A stretch of 64,000 nucleotides of DNA, taken from the NCBI GenBank assembly GCA_934254825.1, contig CAKQMB010000002.1, positions 1 through 64,000 of the forward strand. Reading direction: 5' to 3'. This DNA is from an uncultured Clostridia bacterium. Lineage in GTDB: Bacteria; Bacillota; Clostridia; Christensenellales; Borkfalkiaceae. Position numbers and translations under genes: made by a program. Numbering within the stretch: the first letter of the stretch is position 1; the number at the start of each line of letters is the position of its first letter. Below the pieces are notes generated by a model. The model saw only the letters and a program-made list of their open reading frames with translations, was not told the DNA's origin and did no database searches. Shown here piece after piece: positions 7,174 to 17,711 of this stretch.

Positions 7174-9608
7174 AAGACGCAAAATTGAAAAAATTACATA
7201 TGATATGCAACGCGCATATCGATCCGATATGGCAGTGGGAATGGGAAGAAGGCGCTTCGGCGACGTTATCCACGTTCCAGAGCGCGGCAAACCTCGCAAA
7301 AGATTTCGATTATATTTTCTGTCATAACGAAGTGACAGTGTATAAATACACCGAAAAATACGCCCCCGCGCTTTTCAAAGAAATTCAGAAACTCGTTAAA
7401 GAGGGCAAATGGCATATTATGGGCGGCTGGTATCTTCAACCCGACTGCCTTATGCCGTGCGGCGAGGGGATAATAAGGCAGATCCGCGAGGGCGAGCTGT
7501 ATTTCAAAGAGAAATTCGGCGTGATGCCGACGGCGGCGGTCAATTTCGACCCGTTCGGACATTCGAGAGGACTCGTGCAGATTTTAGCCAAATGCGGGCA
7601 AAACGCCTATATGTTTATGCGCCCGTACGGAAAATATATGCCTTATCCTCAGCTTAAACTTCCCGCGGAAACGTTTATCTGGGAGGGCTACGACGGGAGC
7701 AGGGTTAAAGCTTGCAGAATAACCGAATACAATTCCGACCTCGGAAAAGCCTGCGACAAGATAAACAAGGATATCGAACGTCAGAAAAGCGACGTGGAAA
7801 TCGGACTTTCCTGCTGGGGCGTGGGCAATCACGGCGGCGGACCTTCGAGAAGAGACCTTAAAGCCGTTGGCGAAATGATTAAAACGAGCGATATAGAGAT
7901 TAAATTCTCCACGCCCGAGGAATATTTCGCGGACGTTTCGCCCAAAGAGGTTTTCGATAAGTCGCTTATAACCTGTATGGTCGGGTGCTACACCTCTATG
8001 GCGGAACTCAAACAGAAATACAGAAATCTCGAACGCAGTCTTATGTTCGCCGAAAAAATCGCGAGCATAGCTTCGCTTAAAGGAGCTTACGATTACCCCG
8101 CGGAACTTCTGAAAGACGTTACGGAAGATATGCTCAACGTTCAGTTTCACGATATTCTCCCCGGCGATATGATAGAGGCGGGCGAGGAAAACGGATTTAC
8201 TTACATAAACCACGGATTGCACATACTGAACAATATCCGCGCGGACGCGTTTTTCGCGCTTTGCAAAGGTCAGCCGGTGGCGGAAGAGGGAACTTATCCG
8301 CTTATGGTTTTCTCCGCAAAAGCGGACAAGAGAAAAACTCTTATAGAATGCGAACTTTCGATTATCCCGACCGAGCATTATATCGACGATTATTCGGTGA
8401 TAGAGGTTTTCGACGATAAGGGCAACAAGCTTAAATCGCAGACGATAAAAGAGGTCGGAAACATTTCCATAGACTGGCGTAAGCGCGTTATTTTCGAAGC
8501 CGACCCGAGCGGTATGGAGATAACGAGATACACCGCGAAAACAAAGGTCGTTCCGAGAAAAAAACTTCCCGAAGTTACGGAAGACATTGTTTTCGACAAC
8601 GGCGAAAAGTACGTCAGAATAAGCGCGGAAACGGGCTTGATAGAAAGCTATAAAGTAAACGGAAAAGAGTACGTCAACGGCGAGTTTTTCGCGCCGACGA
8701 TTTACGAAGACACGCCCGACCCTTGGGGAATGAACGAGCCTTACGTCGGGCATAACGGCAAACGCCTCGAACTTTTGAAAACGCCCGACGGCGTGTTCGA
8801 GGGCATGAAGCCGATACAGATAACCGAAGACGGGGATATTTTCTTAGGCGCGGAAGCCTTTTTCGGACTCGGACTTACGAGAGTGAGGGTGGGTTACAGA
8901 ATTTATAAAGACGGAAGCGCGGTCGATATCGACGTAAACGTTTTCCCGAGCGAAGCTTCGAGGGCGATAAAAGTCGAACTCGGCGTAGGAAAAGGCAGAT
9001 ACTTCGGCGAACAGATTTTCGGTGCGGAAGAACTTTACGACGATGGCAGAGAATGCGTTTCTCACGATTTCGTTTGTTTCGACAACGGCGGGGACAAGGT
9101 TCTCGAAATAGTAACTCCGACCAACTACGGCTCGTCCTATAACGGCGAAAAAATTTCGCTCACGCTTTTAAAAACGGCGACGTATTGCGCTCATCCCGTT
9201 CCGAACAGACCGCTTTTAAGAGAGGGAATGTTCATTTCCAAAGTCGACCAGGGACAGAGGGATTTCGCTTTCAGACTTGACGTAGCGGAAAAACGCGAAC
9301 TCAGACAAAAAGCCGAGGAATTCACCGAAAAGCCTTACGCTCTGAACGTTTTCCCGACGGTGGACGAGAAAAACGACAACGGATTTAGCGTTAAAATCGA
9401 CAACCCGCGCGTTTCGTTCGTTACCTTAAAGAAAGCGAGACAGACAAACGGTTACGTTTTAAGGTTGTTCAACTGCGGCGAAACGCCCGAAAAGGCGAAA
9501 ATTTCGTTCGGGAAAGCCGCGCTTTCGGTCGATTTCGGCAAATACGAAGTCAAAACGATAATTTACGACGGAAACAAACTTTACGAAAGTAAAGAAATGA
9601 TAATTTAA
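7170..9608 (+). CDS. GH38 alpha-mannosidase
   Basis: An 812-residue cytoplasmic enzyme that should hydrolyse alpha-linked mannose from imported oligosaccharides. Family hallmarks are present: NAHIDPIWQWEWEEG gives zinc ligands H16 and D18; AAVNFDPFGHS gives D127, the expected nucleophile and zinc ligand; QFHDILPGD gives H327, the fourth ligand. A middle helical domain and large C-terminal beta domains follow, and the length fits bacterial GH38. The start overlaps the previous stop as ATGA. The binding-protein gene follows 17 nt later, which ties mannoside hydrolysis to the importer. The exact linkage is not predictable from sequence. Confidence 0.9.
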   Translation: MKDAKLKKLHMICNAHIDPIWQWEWEEGASATLSTFQSAANLAKDFDYIFCHNEVTVYKYTEKYAPALFKEIQKLVKEGKWHIMGGWYLQPDCLMPCGEGIIRQIREGELYFKEKFGVMPTAAVNFDPFGHSRGLVQILAKCGQNAYMFMRPYGKYMPYPQLKLPAETFIWEGYDGSRVKACRITEYNSDLGKACDKINKDIERQKSDVEIGLSCWGVGNHGGGPSRRDLKAVGEMIKTSDIEIKFSTPEEYFADVSPKEVFDKSLITCMVGCYTSMAELKQKYRNLERSLMFAEKIASIASLKGAYDYPAELLKDVTEDMLNVQFHDILPGDMIEAGEENGFTYINHGLHILNNIRADAFFALCKGQPVAEEGTYPLMVFSAKADKRKTLIECELSIIPTEHYIDDYSVIEVFDDKGNKLKSQTIKEVGNISIDWRKRVIFEADPSGMEITRYTAKTKVVPRKKLPEVTEDIVFDNGEKYVRISAETGLIESYKVNGKEYVNGEFFAPTIYEDTPDPWGMNEPYVGHNGKRLELLKTPDGVFEGMKPIQITEDGDIFLGAEAFFGLGLTRVRVGYRIYKDGSAVDIDVNVFPSEASRAIKVELGVGKGRYFGEQIFGAEELYDDGRECVSHDFVCFDNGGDKVLEIVTPTNYGSSYNGEKISLTLLKTATYCAHPVPNRPLLREGMFISKVDQGQRDFAFRLDVAEKRELRQKAEEFTEKPYALNVFPTVDEKNDNGFSVKIDNPRVSFVTLKKARQTNGYVLRLFNCGETPEKAKISFGKAALSVDFGKYEVKTIIYDGNKLYESKEMII

Positions 9609-9625
9609 AAAAGGAGACAGAAATT

Positions 9626-11233
9626 ATGAAAAATTGGCTTAAAAAGTTACTCGGTTTAACAATGGCTGCGGGTCTCGCCCTTTCCGCGGTTGCCTGCGGC
9701 GGCGGAAACGAAAGCAGCGGTTCGGGCAAAACTTCCACCGACACCAAAGGAAAAACGGCGATAAAACTTTCCTATTTCCTCGGCGAGTTCGGCGACGAAT
9801 GGCTTAAAGAAATCGCCGCCGATTGGAGCAACGACAACGACAGCTACTATATAGACGTAAAATCCAACCTTAACCTCGGCGGAACGATAGCCGCCGACAT
9901 AAAATCGGGTTCGAGTTTCGATATATTCATAACGGAGGACTGCTCGTTCCAGCAGATTTTTTCGGGCGATTATCTCGAAGATTTAAGCGGACTTTTAAAC
10001 GAAAAGCCCGAGGGAAACAAAACTATCGGCGAAAAGATAGCCGATAAGGAAAACTGGCTCAAAGCCGCGGGAAGCGGAGACAAAGTTTATCTTCTTCCTT
10101 ACAACATAAGCCCCTGCGGACTTATCTTCGATTACGACAGATTTGCCGAAAAAGGCTGGCTTGTAACCGACGCGGACGGAAGCGTTTCCGCGGGCAAGGA
10201 CGGAATAAAAGGCACTTACGACGACGGACAGCCGCAGAATATGACCGAATTCAAGGCGATGTGCGAAAGCATAAAAGCGAGCGGAGTCGACGACGTGTTC
10301 GTGTTTATGGGCGCGAACCACCCCGAGTACGTCAACAACGTCGCATACGCGTATCTTGCGAGCGTTATCGGCGAAGAGGGATATAAAGCGTTTTATACCC
10401 ACGAGTCGAACGGCAAAGAAATCGAACTCGCGGACGGAACGAAAACCGTCGTTACGATAGAGGACGGTTACAAAACGTGGCTTATGAAAGGCGTTAAAGA
10501 TATGACCGAATTCGTTCAGGATTATCTTTCCAACACGAGATACGTCAGCGAAGTTACGCTCAGCGACAAGTCTTTGAGCGTCGACGCGAGCCATACGAAA
10601 TTTATCGACACGAGCGATACCGCGCCCGCGTTCATCATCGAGGGCAACTGGTTCGAAAACGGTTCGAGATCGCTTATCGAGTCCAACGTCGCTTACGGCG
10701 GAAAGGCTTACGGAACGAGCGATTACAGATATATGATCCTTCCGACTGCGGACGGCGAAAAGAGCCAGATGTTCTCGCAGACGGGCGGTTCGCTTCTCGT
10801 CGTTAAACAGAGCGACGAAAACAAGAAAGCCGCGATAAAAGATTTCGTGAAATATATGCTTAAAGACGAAAACTTGGGCAAAGTCACCGCGGACACGGGA
10901 ATGATCTGGAACTATAACTACGATATTTCCGCCGAAACGAAAGCAAAAATGACTAAATTCACCAAAAACGCTTACGATATGGTTCAGGACAAGGCGAACG
11001 TTTCCGTTCACTCGTTCTATATCGACACCGCGGCTACGCCCGTTTACGCTTATTCGTCCTTAGGCTCTTCCGGTCTTATGCTTTTCGGCGAGCTTCAATA
11101 CAGCATTATCCCCGCTTTCAGAGACGCGGGCAGCGCGGCTAAACTTATGGAAAACATCACGAAATTCAACACCGCCGCAAAGTGGAGCGGATATCTTCAA
11201 CAGGCTAAATCTTACGGATTTTATAAGGACTGA
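9626..11233 (+). CDS. CUT1-type sugar ABC transporter substrate-binding lipoprotein
   Basis: A 535-residue lipoprotein: signal peptide with lipobox LSAVAC, lipidated Cys24, then a Gly/Ser linker. The body has the two-lobed family 1 binding-protein pattern, for example IKLSYFLGEFGDEWLKEIAA, SSFDIFITEDCSF and IIEGNWFENGSR. It is larger than most (about 400-450), consistent with binding oligosaccharides. It should sit on the outer face of the membrane and pass glycans to the two permeases encoded next. A good GGAGA ribosome site precedes the ATG. No ATPase gene occurs in the operon. Confidence 0.9.
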   Translation: MKNWLKKLLGLTMAAGLALSAVACGGGNESSGSGKTSTDTKGKTAIKLSYFLGEFGDEWLKEIAADWSNDNDSYYIDVKSNLNLGGTIAADIKSGSSFDIFITEDCSFQQIFSGDYLEDLSGLLNEKPEGNKTIGEKIADKENWLKAAGSGDKVYLLPYNISPCGLIFDYDRFAEKGWLVTDADGSVSAGKDGIKGTYDDGQPQNMTEFKAMCESIKASGVDDVFVFMGANHPEYVNNVAYAYLASVIGEEGYKAFYTHESNGKEIELADGTKTVVTIEDGYKTWLMKGVKDMTEFVQDYLSNTRYVSEVTLSDKSLSVDASHTKFIDTSDTAPAFIIEGNWFENGSRSLIESNVAYGGKAYGTSDYRYMILPTADGEKSQMFSQTGGSLLVVKQSDENKKAAIKDFVKYMLKDENLGKVTADTGMIWNYNYDISAETKAKMTKFTKNAYDMVQDKANVSVHSFYIDTAATPVYAYSSLGSSGLMLFGELQYSIIPAFRDAGSAAKLMENITKFNTAAKWSGYLQQAKSYGFYKD

Positions 11234-11259
11234 TAACGCAGGCGCGTTTTTGGGAAAAT

Positions 11260-12180
11260 ATGCAAAACAATAAACGAAAAACGTTAAAAACAAATCTGTT
11301 CGTCTATTCGCTTATAGGCTATCAGTTGATTTTGTTCGCCGTATTTTATGTGGCGATCAACTTCAACTCGATTTTGCTTGCCTTTCAGCGGATAGACGGA
11401 ACGGGAAAACATTTTGCGGCTTTCGATAACTTCAAAACGTTTTTAAGCGAGTTGTTCGGGCGGGGAAATCTCCTTGCGTACAGTTTTATAAACTCGATAA
11501 AAATGTACTTTATAAACCTCGTTATCTGTATGCCGCTGTACATTCTGTTTTCCTATCTGCTGTTCAAAAAGTGCTTTTTGAATAAAGCGGTGAGTTTTCT
11601 CATTATGATCCCCGCGATAATGTCCGGGCTTGTGATAGCGCTTGTTTTCGTCAATTTCATAGGCGATAACGGCGCGTTCGCGTATATAACGAAAAGCCTT
11701 AAACTAAACGGCGGAAAGTGGATAAACCTTTTGAACAGCGAAAAGTACGCTTTCAAAACGACGATTTTTTATATGATATGGCTGTCCTTTTCCACAAGCC
11801 TTATCGTTTATCCCACGGCTATGAGAGGGATAAGCCCCGAAATTTTCGAAAGTTCCAAAATCGACGGCGTTACCAATATGTTTCAGGAGCTTTGGTATAT
11901 AATCCTGCCTCTTATCTATCCCACGCTTACCACGTTTCTGATAACGGGTTTCGCGGCGATATTCACAAACGGCGGACCTATCCTCGAATTCTATTATACC
12001 GACGCGCCCGATTACGTTTCGAATATGGGGTATTACTTCACGAAAATGATTTTGCTCGACGGCACGGAATTTTCTTACCCGAAATACGCTGCGGGCGGAC
12101 TTATTTTAACGATCATAGTCGCGCCTCTTACGATGCTTTTAAAGTGGGCGCTCGAAAAATTCGGACCTAAAACGGAGTGA
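11260..12180 (+). CDS. CUT1 sugar ABC transporter permease (MalF-like)
   Basis: A 306-residue inner-membrane protein with six or so membrane segments: residues about 12-35, 68-95, 100-125 and later ones. The EAA loop that docks the ATPase is EIFESSKIDGVTNMFQELWY followed by IILPLIYP. It pairs with the next permease to form the translocation channel for the upstream binding protein. Spacing to the next gene is 4 nt. The Shine-Dalgarno is weak, so translation may depend on coupling with the preceding gene. Confidence 0.9.
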   Translation: MQNNKRKTLKTNLFVYSLIGYQLILFAVFYVAINFNSILLAFQRIDGTGKHFAAFDNFKTFLSELFGRGNLLAYSFINSIKMYFINLVICMPLYILFSYLLFKKCFLNKAVSFLIMIPAIMSGLVIALVFVNFIGDNGAFAYITKSLKLNGGKWINLLNSEKYAFKTTIFYMIWLSFSTSLIVYPTAMRGISPEIFESSKIDGVTNMFQELWYIILPLIYPTLTTFLITGFAAIFTNGGPILEFYYTDAPDYVSNMGYYFTKMILLDGTEFSYPKYAAGGLILTIIVAPLTMLLKWALEKFGPKTE

Positions 12181-12184
12181 CGAT

Positions 12185-13078
12185 ATGAAAAGAAAAATGA
12201 AATACGAAACCCGTTCGGCGTCGGATATAGTTTCGCTCGTTATATTTTGGGCGTTATGGGTGTTTTTGATTTTATACGCGCTTTCGATGCTCGTTATGCC
12301 GCTGTATATGCTCAACACTTCGCTCAAAGCCGATAACCTCGAATGCATGAAAAATCCGCTCGGATTTCCGAGGAAAGCAACCTGGACGAATTTTAAACAG
12401 ATTTTCGTTATTTTCGACGAGAAAATGGACGTGAGCGTGGCGAGCATGATAGGCGTAAGCTTGCTTACCTCGACGGCGAAACCCTTTTTAGGCGTGTTTT
12501 TCACGACGCTTTTCGCTTACGTCGAGGCGAAATACGAGTTTTTCGGCAGAAAGTTCTTCTTCAATCTCGGTATCGTTTTAATGATACTCCCGATCGTCGG
12601 AAATCTTCCTTCCGCGATGCAGATAAACAAAGCGCTCAACGTTTACGACAACTTGTTTATGAACATCATAACGTCGCCCGTCGGCTGTTTTTACGGCACT
12701 AACTTTCTGCTTATGTACGGCGCGTTCAAGGTAATCCCGTGGGACTATGCCGAAGCGGCGTTTATCGACGGCGCGGGGCATTACACGGTTTTGTTTAAAA
12801 TCTATCTGAGAATGGCTCTCCCGCAGGCGGTTGTTCTGTTCGTTCTCGGGTTTATGGGAACGTGGAACGATTACAGCACTTATCTTATATGGCTTCCGAG
12901 TACGCCCAACATTTCTTACGGAATGTATGTGTTCTATCAGAAAGCCAACGCGTTCAGAGTGTCTCTTCCCCAGCTTATGGCGGGGTTCACAATGGTAATG
13001 ATTCCTACCGTCGCGATCTACTGCGCGACGCAGAGGATAATAAACAGTAAATTTGCGATAGGAGGTTTGAAAGGATGA
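12185..13078 (+). CDS. CUT1 sugar ABC transporter permease (MalG-like)
   Basis: A 297-residue permease with about six membrane segments, starting with LVIFWALWVFLILYALSMLV. The EAA motif is DYAEAAFIDGAGHYTVLFKI followed by YLRMALPQ. It is the second half of the heterodimeric channel. The stop overlaps the next start (ATGA at 13075), so the lipoprotein that follows is translationally coupled and may be part of the uptake system. Confidence 0.9.
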   Translation: MKRKMKYETRSASDIVSLVIFWALWVFLILYALSMLVMPLYMLNTSLKADNLECMKNPLGFPRKATWTNFKQIFVIFDEKMDVSVASMIGVSLLTSTAKPFLGVFFTTLFAYVEAKYEFFGRKFFFNLGIVLMILPIVGNLPSAMQINKALNVYDNLFMNIITSPVGCFYGTNFLLMYGAFKVIPWDYAEAAFIDGAGHYTVLFKIYLRMALPQAVVLFVLGFMGTWNDYSTYLIWLPSTPNISYGMYVFYQKANAFRVSLPQLMAGFTMVMIPTVAIYCATQRIINSKFAIGGLKG

Positions 13079-14214
13079 GAAAATTACTTTGTCTTATTCT
13101 CGCTTCGGCGTTTGTTTTCGCCGCCGCCTCGTGCGGAAGTTCTTCGGATAATTCTTCGGGATCGTCCGACGGAAAACAAAGCGAGTCGGTTTCGGAATTG
13201 CCGACGGAAATCGTCGAAATACAAATTCCGACGGTCACGGTCGATCTTTCCGCGCCCGAAAACAAAGTCGCCGTTCCGTCAGGTGAGCGTTCCGAGGTTT
13301 TCGACGCTTCTGGCAGAAAGCTCACGGGCGAAGAATGGCTTTTAAACAGTAAATTTTCCAAGGCTTACATTAAAAAACTCGGCGTAGGGGAATATACGTT
13401 TTCCTATAAGAGCCAAACTAAGAAAGGAACGATAAAACTTGTCGTAACGGACGAAAACAAGCCGAATTACGTTTTTAATTCCGAAGTTTCCGAGACTTAC
13501 AACTATCTCGAAGTCGTTCGTCTCCCGAGACTCGTCAAGGATCAGGACTCCTATCAGGCGGACTACGAGCCGACTTATTCGCTCAAAAAAGGCGAAACCG
13601 AAATAACGGTCACGGCGGACGGCGAAGCGTTCGTTTCGCCAAAGCTCGACGCGGGCGAATACGAATGGAAAGCCGTTATCGAAAAGGACGGAAAAACGTT
13701 CGGATACGAAAGAAATTTTGTCGTTAAAACATTCGAGCAGTGGCTTTTATCGATCGAAAACGAAATGCTTTTCGACAAGCAGACGGGCGCGTTCATAAAA
13801 GCCGAAAACGGCAGATACGCGGTCGACACGACGGCAAACGGGGATATGTTCTCGTATACGATAGACAATTCGGTTTTGCAGACGGCGATGACCGCGGGCA
13901 AAACGGAGGTAAAAGTCGAGGTTTTGTCCGAAGTTTTAATAGACGCAAGCGTAGAAAACGGCAGTATGTGGCTTTCCAACGGCTGGAAAGGTTACGTCTG
14001 GGCGTTTTCGGGCGCGAAAGAATACGTCGAAGATAAATCGAAAGATGAGCCGCCGAGAATTTCGGGTATGGTAAAAGTCGGGGATAAATTCAATTATTAC
14101 ACGACGGGATATTTAAAAAACGCGTATTTCTCCGCGGAGTCCAAAAACCCGTTGCAGCTCGATTTCGCTAACGGCGCAAAGGCGAAAGCTCTGGTAACCG
14201 TAACGTTTCAGTGA
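13075..14214 (+). CDS. operon-encoded lipoprotein of unknown function
   Basis: A 379-residue lipoprotein: signal peptide, lipobox AAASC with Cys20, then a Ser/Gly/Asp-rich linker. The mature part is beta-rich with short Ig-like stretches (for example VEIQIPTVTVDLSAPENK and GVGEYTFSYKSQTKKGTIKL). A C-terminal portion, including SMWLSNGWKGYVWAFSGAKE, resembles a carbohydrate-binding beta-sandwich. No catalytic motif is seen. Because it is coupled to the permease and followed by two more exported proteins of similar composition, I infer surface glycan binding. Family not recognised. Confidence 0.65.
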   Translation: MRKLLCLILASAFVFAAASCGSSSDNSSGSSDGKQSESVSELPTEIVEIQIPTVTVDLSAPENKVAVPSGERSEVFDASGRKLTGEEWLLNSKFSKAYIKKLGVGEYTFSYKSQTKKGTIKLVVTDENKPNYVFNSEVSETYNYLEVVRLPRLVKDQDSYQADYEPTYSLKKGETEITVTADGEAFVSPKLDAGEYEWKAVIEKDGKTFGYERNFVVKTFEQWLLSIENEMLFDKQTGAFIKAENGRYAVDTTANGDMFSYTIDNSVLQTAMTAGKTEVKVEVLSEVLIDASVENGSMWLSNGWKGYVWAFSGAKEYVEDKSKDEPPRISGMVKVGDKFNYYTTGYLKNAYFSAESKNPLQLDFANGAKAKALVTVTFQ

Positions 14215-14222
14215 GGTGGAAG

Positions 14223-17200
14223 ATGAAGAAAAGAATATCTGTTTTAATTCTTGCGATTATTGCGGCGTGCGCTTCGTTTGCGTTCGCGCTGTCTTCGGCG
14301 GCGGGCGGAAACGAAAATAAACCCGTGGTTTATAAATACGCGCTTTTAGGCGATACTTACGCGGTCGAAAACGGTCTCGTTTCGGCGAAAACCCCTACGG
14401 GCGAAGAAATTTCCGCAAATTCGCAGTCCGTATTTCTAGACTGGGCGCAGGGAAGTTATATTTTCGAATACGGCGCGAAAATCGTAAACCTCAAAGTTTA
14501 CGAAAGCGCGCCCGAGGACGAAGTTATTTACGGCGGAGAAGTCCCGGTTTCCGGGGCGGCGGGCGAAGAAATGATTTTTCCGTCCGTTAAGGTTTACAGC
14601 GGAATAAAGCGTACCGACGGCGCGCCGTCGGTCGGCGAATACAACGTTTCCGCCGTCGTTTGGCATAAAGGCGTTAAAAAAGAGACGATATCCGTCGTGA
14701 CGGACGGTTTCGCGTTTACTCCGTCCGAGGGCGGGTTCTGGGTCGCGTCATATTGTTATACCGACGTTTTCGGTAGAGAACGTTCGGTAGATCACACCGT
14801 TTCCGTTTCGAGCGAACGCATTATTTTAACCGATATCGGTTCGGAATATTATGTGGGCGAAAAAATAAACCTTGCGAACACTTACGGCTTCTATAACGGC
14901 GAAAAATGTTCCGTTTCGGCTGTTCTCACGCTTCCCTCGGGAAAAACGGAAACGCTTTCGGACGAATACGTTTTCCCCGCATCGGGAAACTATAAACTTG
15001 CTTTATCGGCGGAAATAAGCGGCGAAACTATCGGGAAAACGATAGAAATAACCGTTAAAACGGGGCTTGCTTCCTTTGTGGCGGACAAAAACGGTTTCGG
15101 CGACGGAACGAGTTTCAAAAACCACGAAAACGTCAAAGGCGTAAACGAAAACGGGCTTATGTTCGATATGACGTCCTCGGGCGCAAGCTTTAAGTATAAC
15201 GGCGTAATCGATCTTAAAAAGCTCGGGAAAAACACTCCCGTGGTTTCGTTTACGACGAACAATTCTTACGGCGGAAGCATTTCCATGGTCGACGTAACGC
15301 TCACCGACGTTTACGATTCAAAGCGCGCCGTGACCGTTCGTTTCAATAAAAACAGCGATATAACCGAAACGAGTATGTCTTACGACAACACGCTCGTTCA
15401 CGCCTCTTTCGGAAGCGTTTCCACGGCTTTCAACAACTATTATCCGTTGAAAACGGACGCGGTTGCCTGGGATACGAGGTTTTCTGCGTATTGGCTTTCG
15501 CCGTCCAACGACAACCCCGACAAATCTTACGAAGCGGCGAAAACCATTTATCCGATGAATTTCGCTTACGATACTACGGAAAACTGCGTTTACGGTTACG
15601 GAAATTATTCCTGGATAGGTCGCCCCGACGGAAACGACTCGGGCGAAAAGTGGTATAAGATAGCCGATCTTCAAGGTTCGTCGCTCCCCGTTAAGTTCGA
15701 GGGCTTCACTACGGGCGAGGTTTATCTGTCGCTCAAAGTCGTTTCGGGCAGAGGAGATATAGTCGTTCAGTCGATCGGCGGAAAATCGATCGTTTCCGAC
15801 TCCGACTACGAGACCGCGGACTCGATTTTAACGGGTTCGTTCGATCCGACCGTTCCCGCGGTTAAGGGTATGGCTTATTCTTTGCCGACTTACCCCAACG
15901 AATATATTAAAAATCTTGCCGTTTCCGTTAAAAACGACAAAAACGAAGACGTAGCCGTTACAAACGGAAGTTTTACTCCCGAAAAGGCGGGTAATTATAC
16001 GGTTTCTTATTCGGGCGCGAACGTGTTCGGCAAAAACGTATCGAAAACGTATACGATAAAATGCTTTGCCGAAAGAATAGAGACGGTCATAGACTACGAC
16101 GTTTCGGAAAGCGCCGCCTTCGGTTCGGTTTACACGATAAAAACCCCCGAAATTTCGGGCGGACACGGCGAAGTTTCGTATAAAATCTATTTCTGCGGCG
16201 AAGAAGTAAAGGCGGGCGAAAAGGTCGTTATAAACGACGAAAACGCCGAAATTACCGTAAAAACGACGGATAAACTCGGGTTTACAGCCGAAAAGACTTT
16301 CGCTTTGAATATCGATAAAAACGCGGTGAAGTTCACCGTGGATTTCCCGAGAGCGGCGGAAAAAGGATCTTCGTTCGCTTTCCCCGAGGCTACCGCGAAA
16401 TACTTCCTTACGGGCGAAAATCTCGCTTACGATATTTACGTCGACGGCGTTAAATCGGGCGAAACGGTAACTCTTCCTAAGGACAAAAATTCCGTAGAAG
16501 TCGAATACCGCACCGCTCACGGAAGCAAAACTTTCACGCTTTATCTTAAATCTGATAAGCTTTCGGACGGCGGAGACGCGCTTTTGTTCGACGGCTCGGC
16601 GAAAACGACCGACGAAGGTACGAAAATAAGCCTTTCGGCGGGCGCGGACACGGTTAAGCTCCCGTACAAACTTTCGCCGAACGCTATGAGAACGGAATTT
16701 TTCGTTATGGCGGATAAGCTCGATTTCAACGCGATCTCCCTTCTTCTGACGGACGAAAACGACGTCGCGATAAAACTTACGCTCAAAGACCTTAAAAAGG
16801 ACAATCCCGCTTTGTATATAAACGGCGAGGACACGGGCGTTAAGATAATAAAGAGAAAGCAGACTTTCTCGTCTTCTGCGAGCGCGGAATACGCGAACAA
16901 AGATTACTATGCGTTCACGATAACTTACGAAAACTATTATAAAGCCGCGCTTAACGGCAATCAGGTTATGGCGTACGTTTCCCGCGATACGAGAGGAATT
17001 GCTTTCGCGGGCTTTACGGGCGGCGTTTACGCCGACATAATCGTCGAAGAAACGAACGGAGCGGCGGAATTCGTTTTAACGAGAGTGAGCAACCAGTTGT
17101 TCTATTCCTCGACGTTCACGAGCGGAGACAAAACGGGTCCCGCGCTGTATTCTTCGAAAATAAGGCTCGGAAACGCCAACGTTTCCGTCGGCTGCGAGCT

Positions 17201-17708
17201 TGACGTTTCGGATATCGCCGCGTTCGACGTGTTGCAAAAATCCGCGACGGTCAGCCTGATGCTTACGGCTCCCGGCGGAACGAGAATTTTCGAAAACGCG
17301 ACTCCCGTGGCGGCGGGAAAAGTCGTTCTCGATAAAACGGGCATATATGTTCTCAATATCGTCGCGACGGACGAGGGCGGAGCGAAATCGACCGTAAATT
17401 ACAGGTTCGTCGCCGAGGATAAAGACCCGCCGGAAATCACTTTAAACGGCGAAATTCCCTCGAAAGCAAAAAAAGGACAAACGATTAAGCTTTGCGGAGC
17501 GACCGCGAAAGACGATTCCGAAGTCGCCGTTAAAATAACGGTTATCCGCCCCGACGGAAATATCGAGATCGTTTCGGAAGGAAAGGGCGGAGCTAAGGAG
17601 ACTTCCTATAAAATCAATTCTACGGGCGTTTACAAAGTGATTTACGCCGCCGAGGACGCTTACGGCAACGTCGGCTATAAAATTTATTCGATAACGGCGG
17701 AGGAATAA
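14223..17708 (+). CDS. large secreted multi-domain (Ig-like/jelly-roll) protein
   Basis: A 1161-residue exported protein. The N-terminal signal peptide is MKKRISVLILAIIAACASFA and no lipobox is visible. The body is a chain of beta domains: bacterial Ig-like units (for example PEITLNGEIPSKAKKGQTIK near the C-terminus), and two regions resembling jelly-roll carbohydrate-binding modules (around LMFDMTSSGASFKYNG and ALLFDGSAKTTDEGTKISLS). No C-terminal anchor is visible. I prefer the ATG at 14223, with GAGG 6 nt upstream, over the GTG at 14211. It probably captures polysaccharide at the cell surface for the operon's importer. No enzyme signature found. Confidence 0.7.
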   Translation: MKKRISVLILAIIAACASFAFALSSAAGGNENKPVVYKYALLGDTYAVENGLVSAKTPTGEEISANSQSVFLDWAQGSYIFEYGAKIVNLKVYESAPEDEVIYGGEVPVSGAAGEEMIFPSVKVYSGIKRTDGAPSVGEYNVSAVVWHKGVKKETISVVTDGFAFTPSEGGFWVASYCYTDVFGRERSVDHTVSVSSERIILTDIGSEYYVGEKINLANTYGFYNGEKCSVSAVLTLPSGKTETLSDEYVFPASGNYKLALSAEISGETIGKTIEITVKTGLASFVADKNGFGDGTSFKNHENVKGVNENGLMFDMTSSGASFKYNGVIDLKKLGKNTPVVSFTTNNSYGGSISMVDVTLTDVYDSKRAVTVRFNKNSDITETSMSYDNTLVHASFGSVSTAFNNYYPLKTDAVAWDTRFSAYWLSPSNDNPDKSYEAAKTIYPMNFAYDTTENCVYGYGNYSWIGRPDGNDSGEKWYKIADLQGSSLPVKFEGFTTGEVYLSLKVVSGRGDIVVQSIGGKSIVSDSDYETADSILTGSFDPTVPAVKGMAYSLPTYPNEYIKNLAVSVKNDKNEDVAVTNGSFTPEKAGNYTVSYSGANVFGKNVSKTYTIKCFAERIETVIDYDVSESAAFGSVYTIKTPEISGGHGEVSYKIYFCGEEVKAGEKVVINDENAEITVKTTDKLGFTAEKTFALNIDKNAVKFTVDFPRAAEKGSSFAFPEATAKYFLTGENLAYDIYVDGVKSGETVTLPKDKNSVEVEYRTAHGSKTFTLYLKSDKLSDGGDALLFDGSAKTTDEGTKISLSAGADTVKLPYKLSPNAMRTEFFVMADKLDFNAISLLLTDENDVAIKLTLKDLKKDNPALYINGEDTGVKIIKRKQTFSSSASAEYANKDYYAFTITYENYYKAALNGNQVMAYVSRDTRGIAFAGFTGGVYADIIVEETNGAAEFVLTRVSNQLFYSSTFTSGDKTGPALYSSKIRLGNANVSVGCELDVSDIAAFDVLQKSATVSLMLTAPGGTRIFENATPVAAGKVVLDKTGIYVLNIVATDEGGAKSTVNYRFVAEDKDPPEITLNGEIPSKAKKGQTIKLCGATAKDDSEVAVKITVIRPDGNIEIVSEGKGGAKETSYKINSTGVYKVIYAAEDAYGNVGYKIYSITAEE

Positions 17709-17711
17709 AAA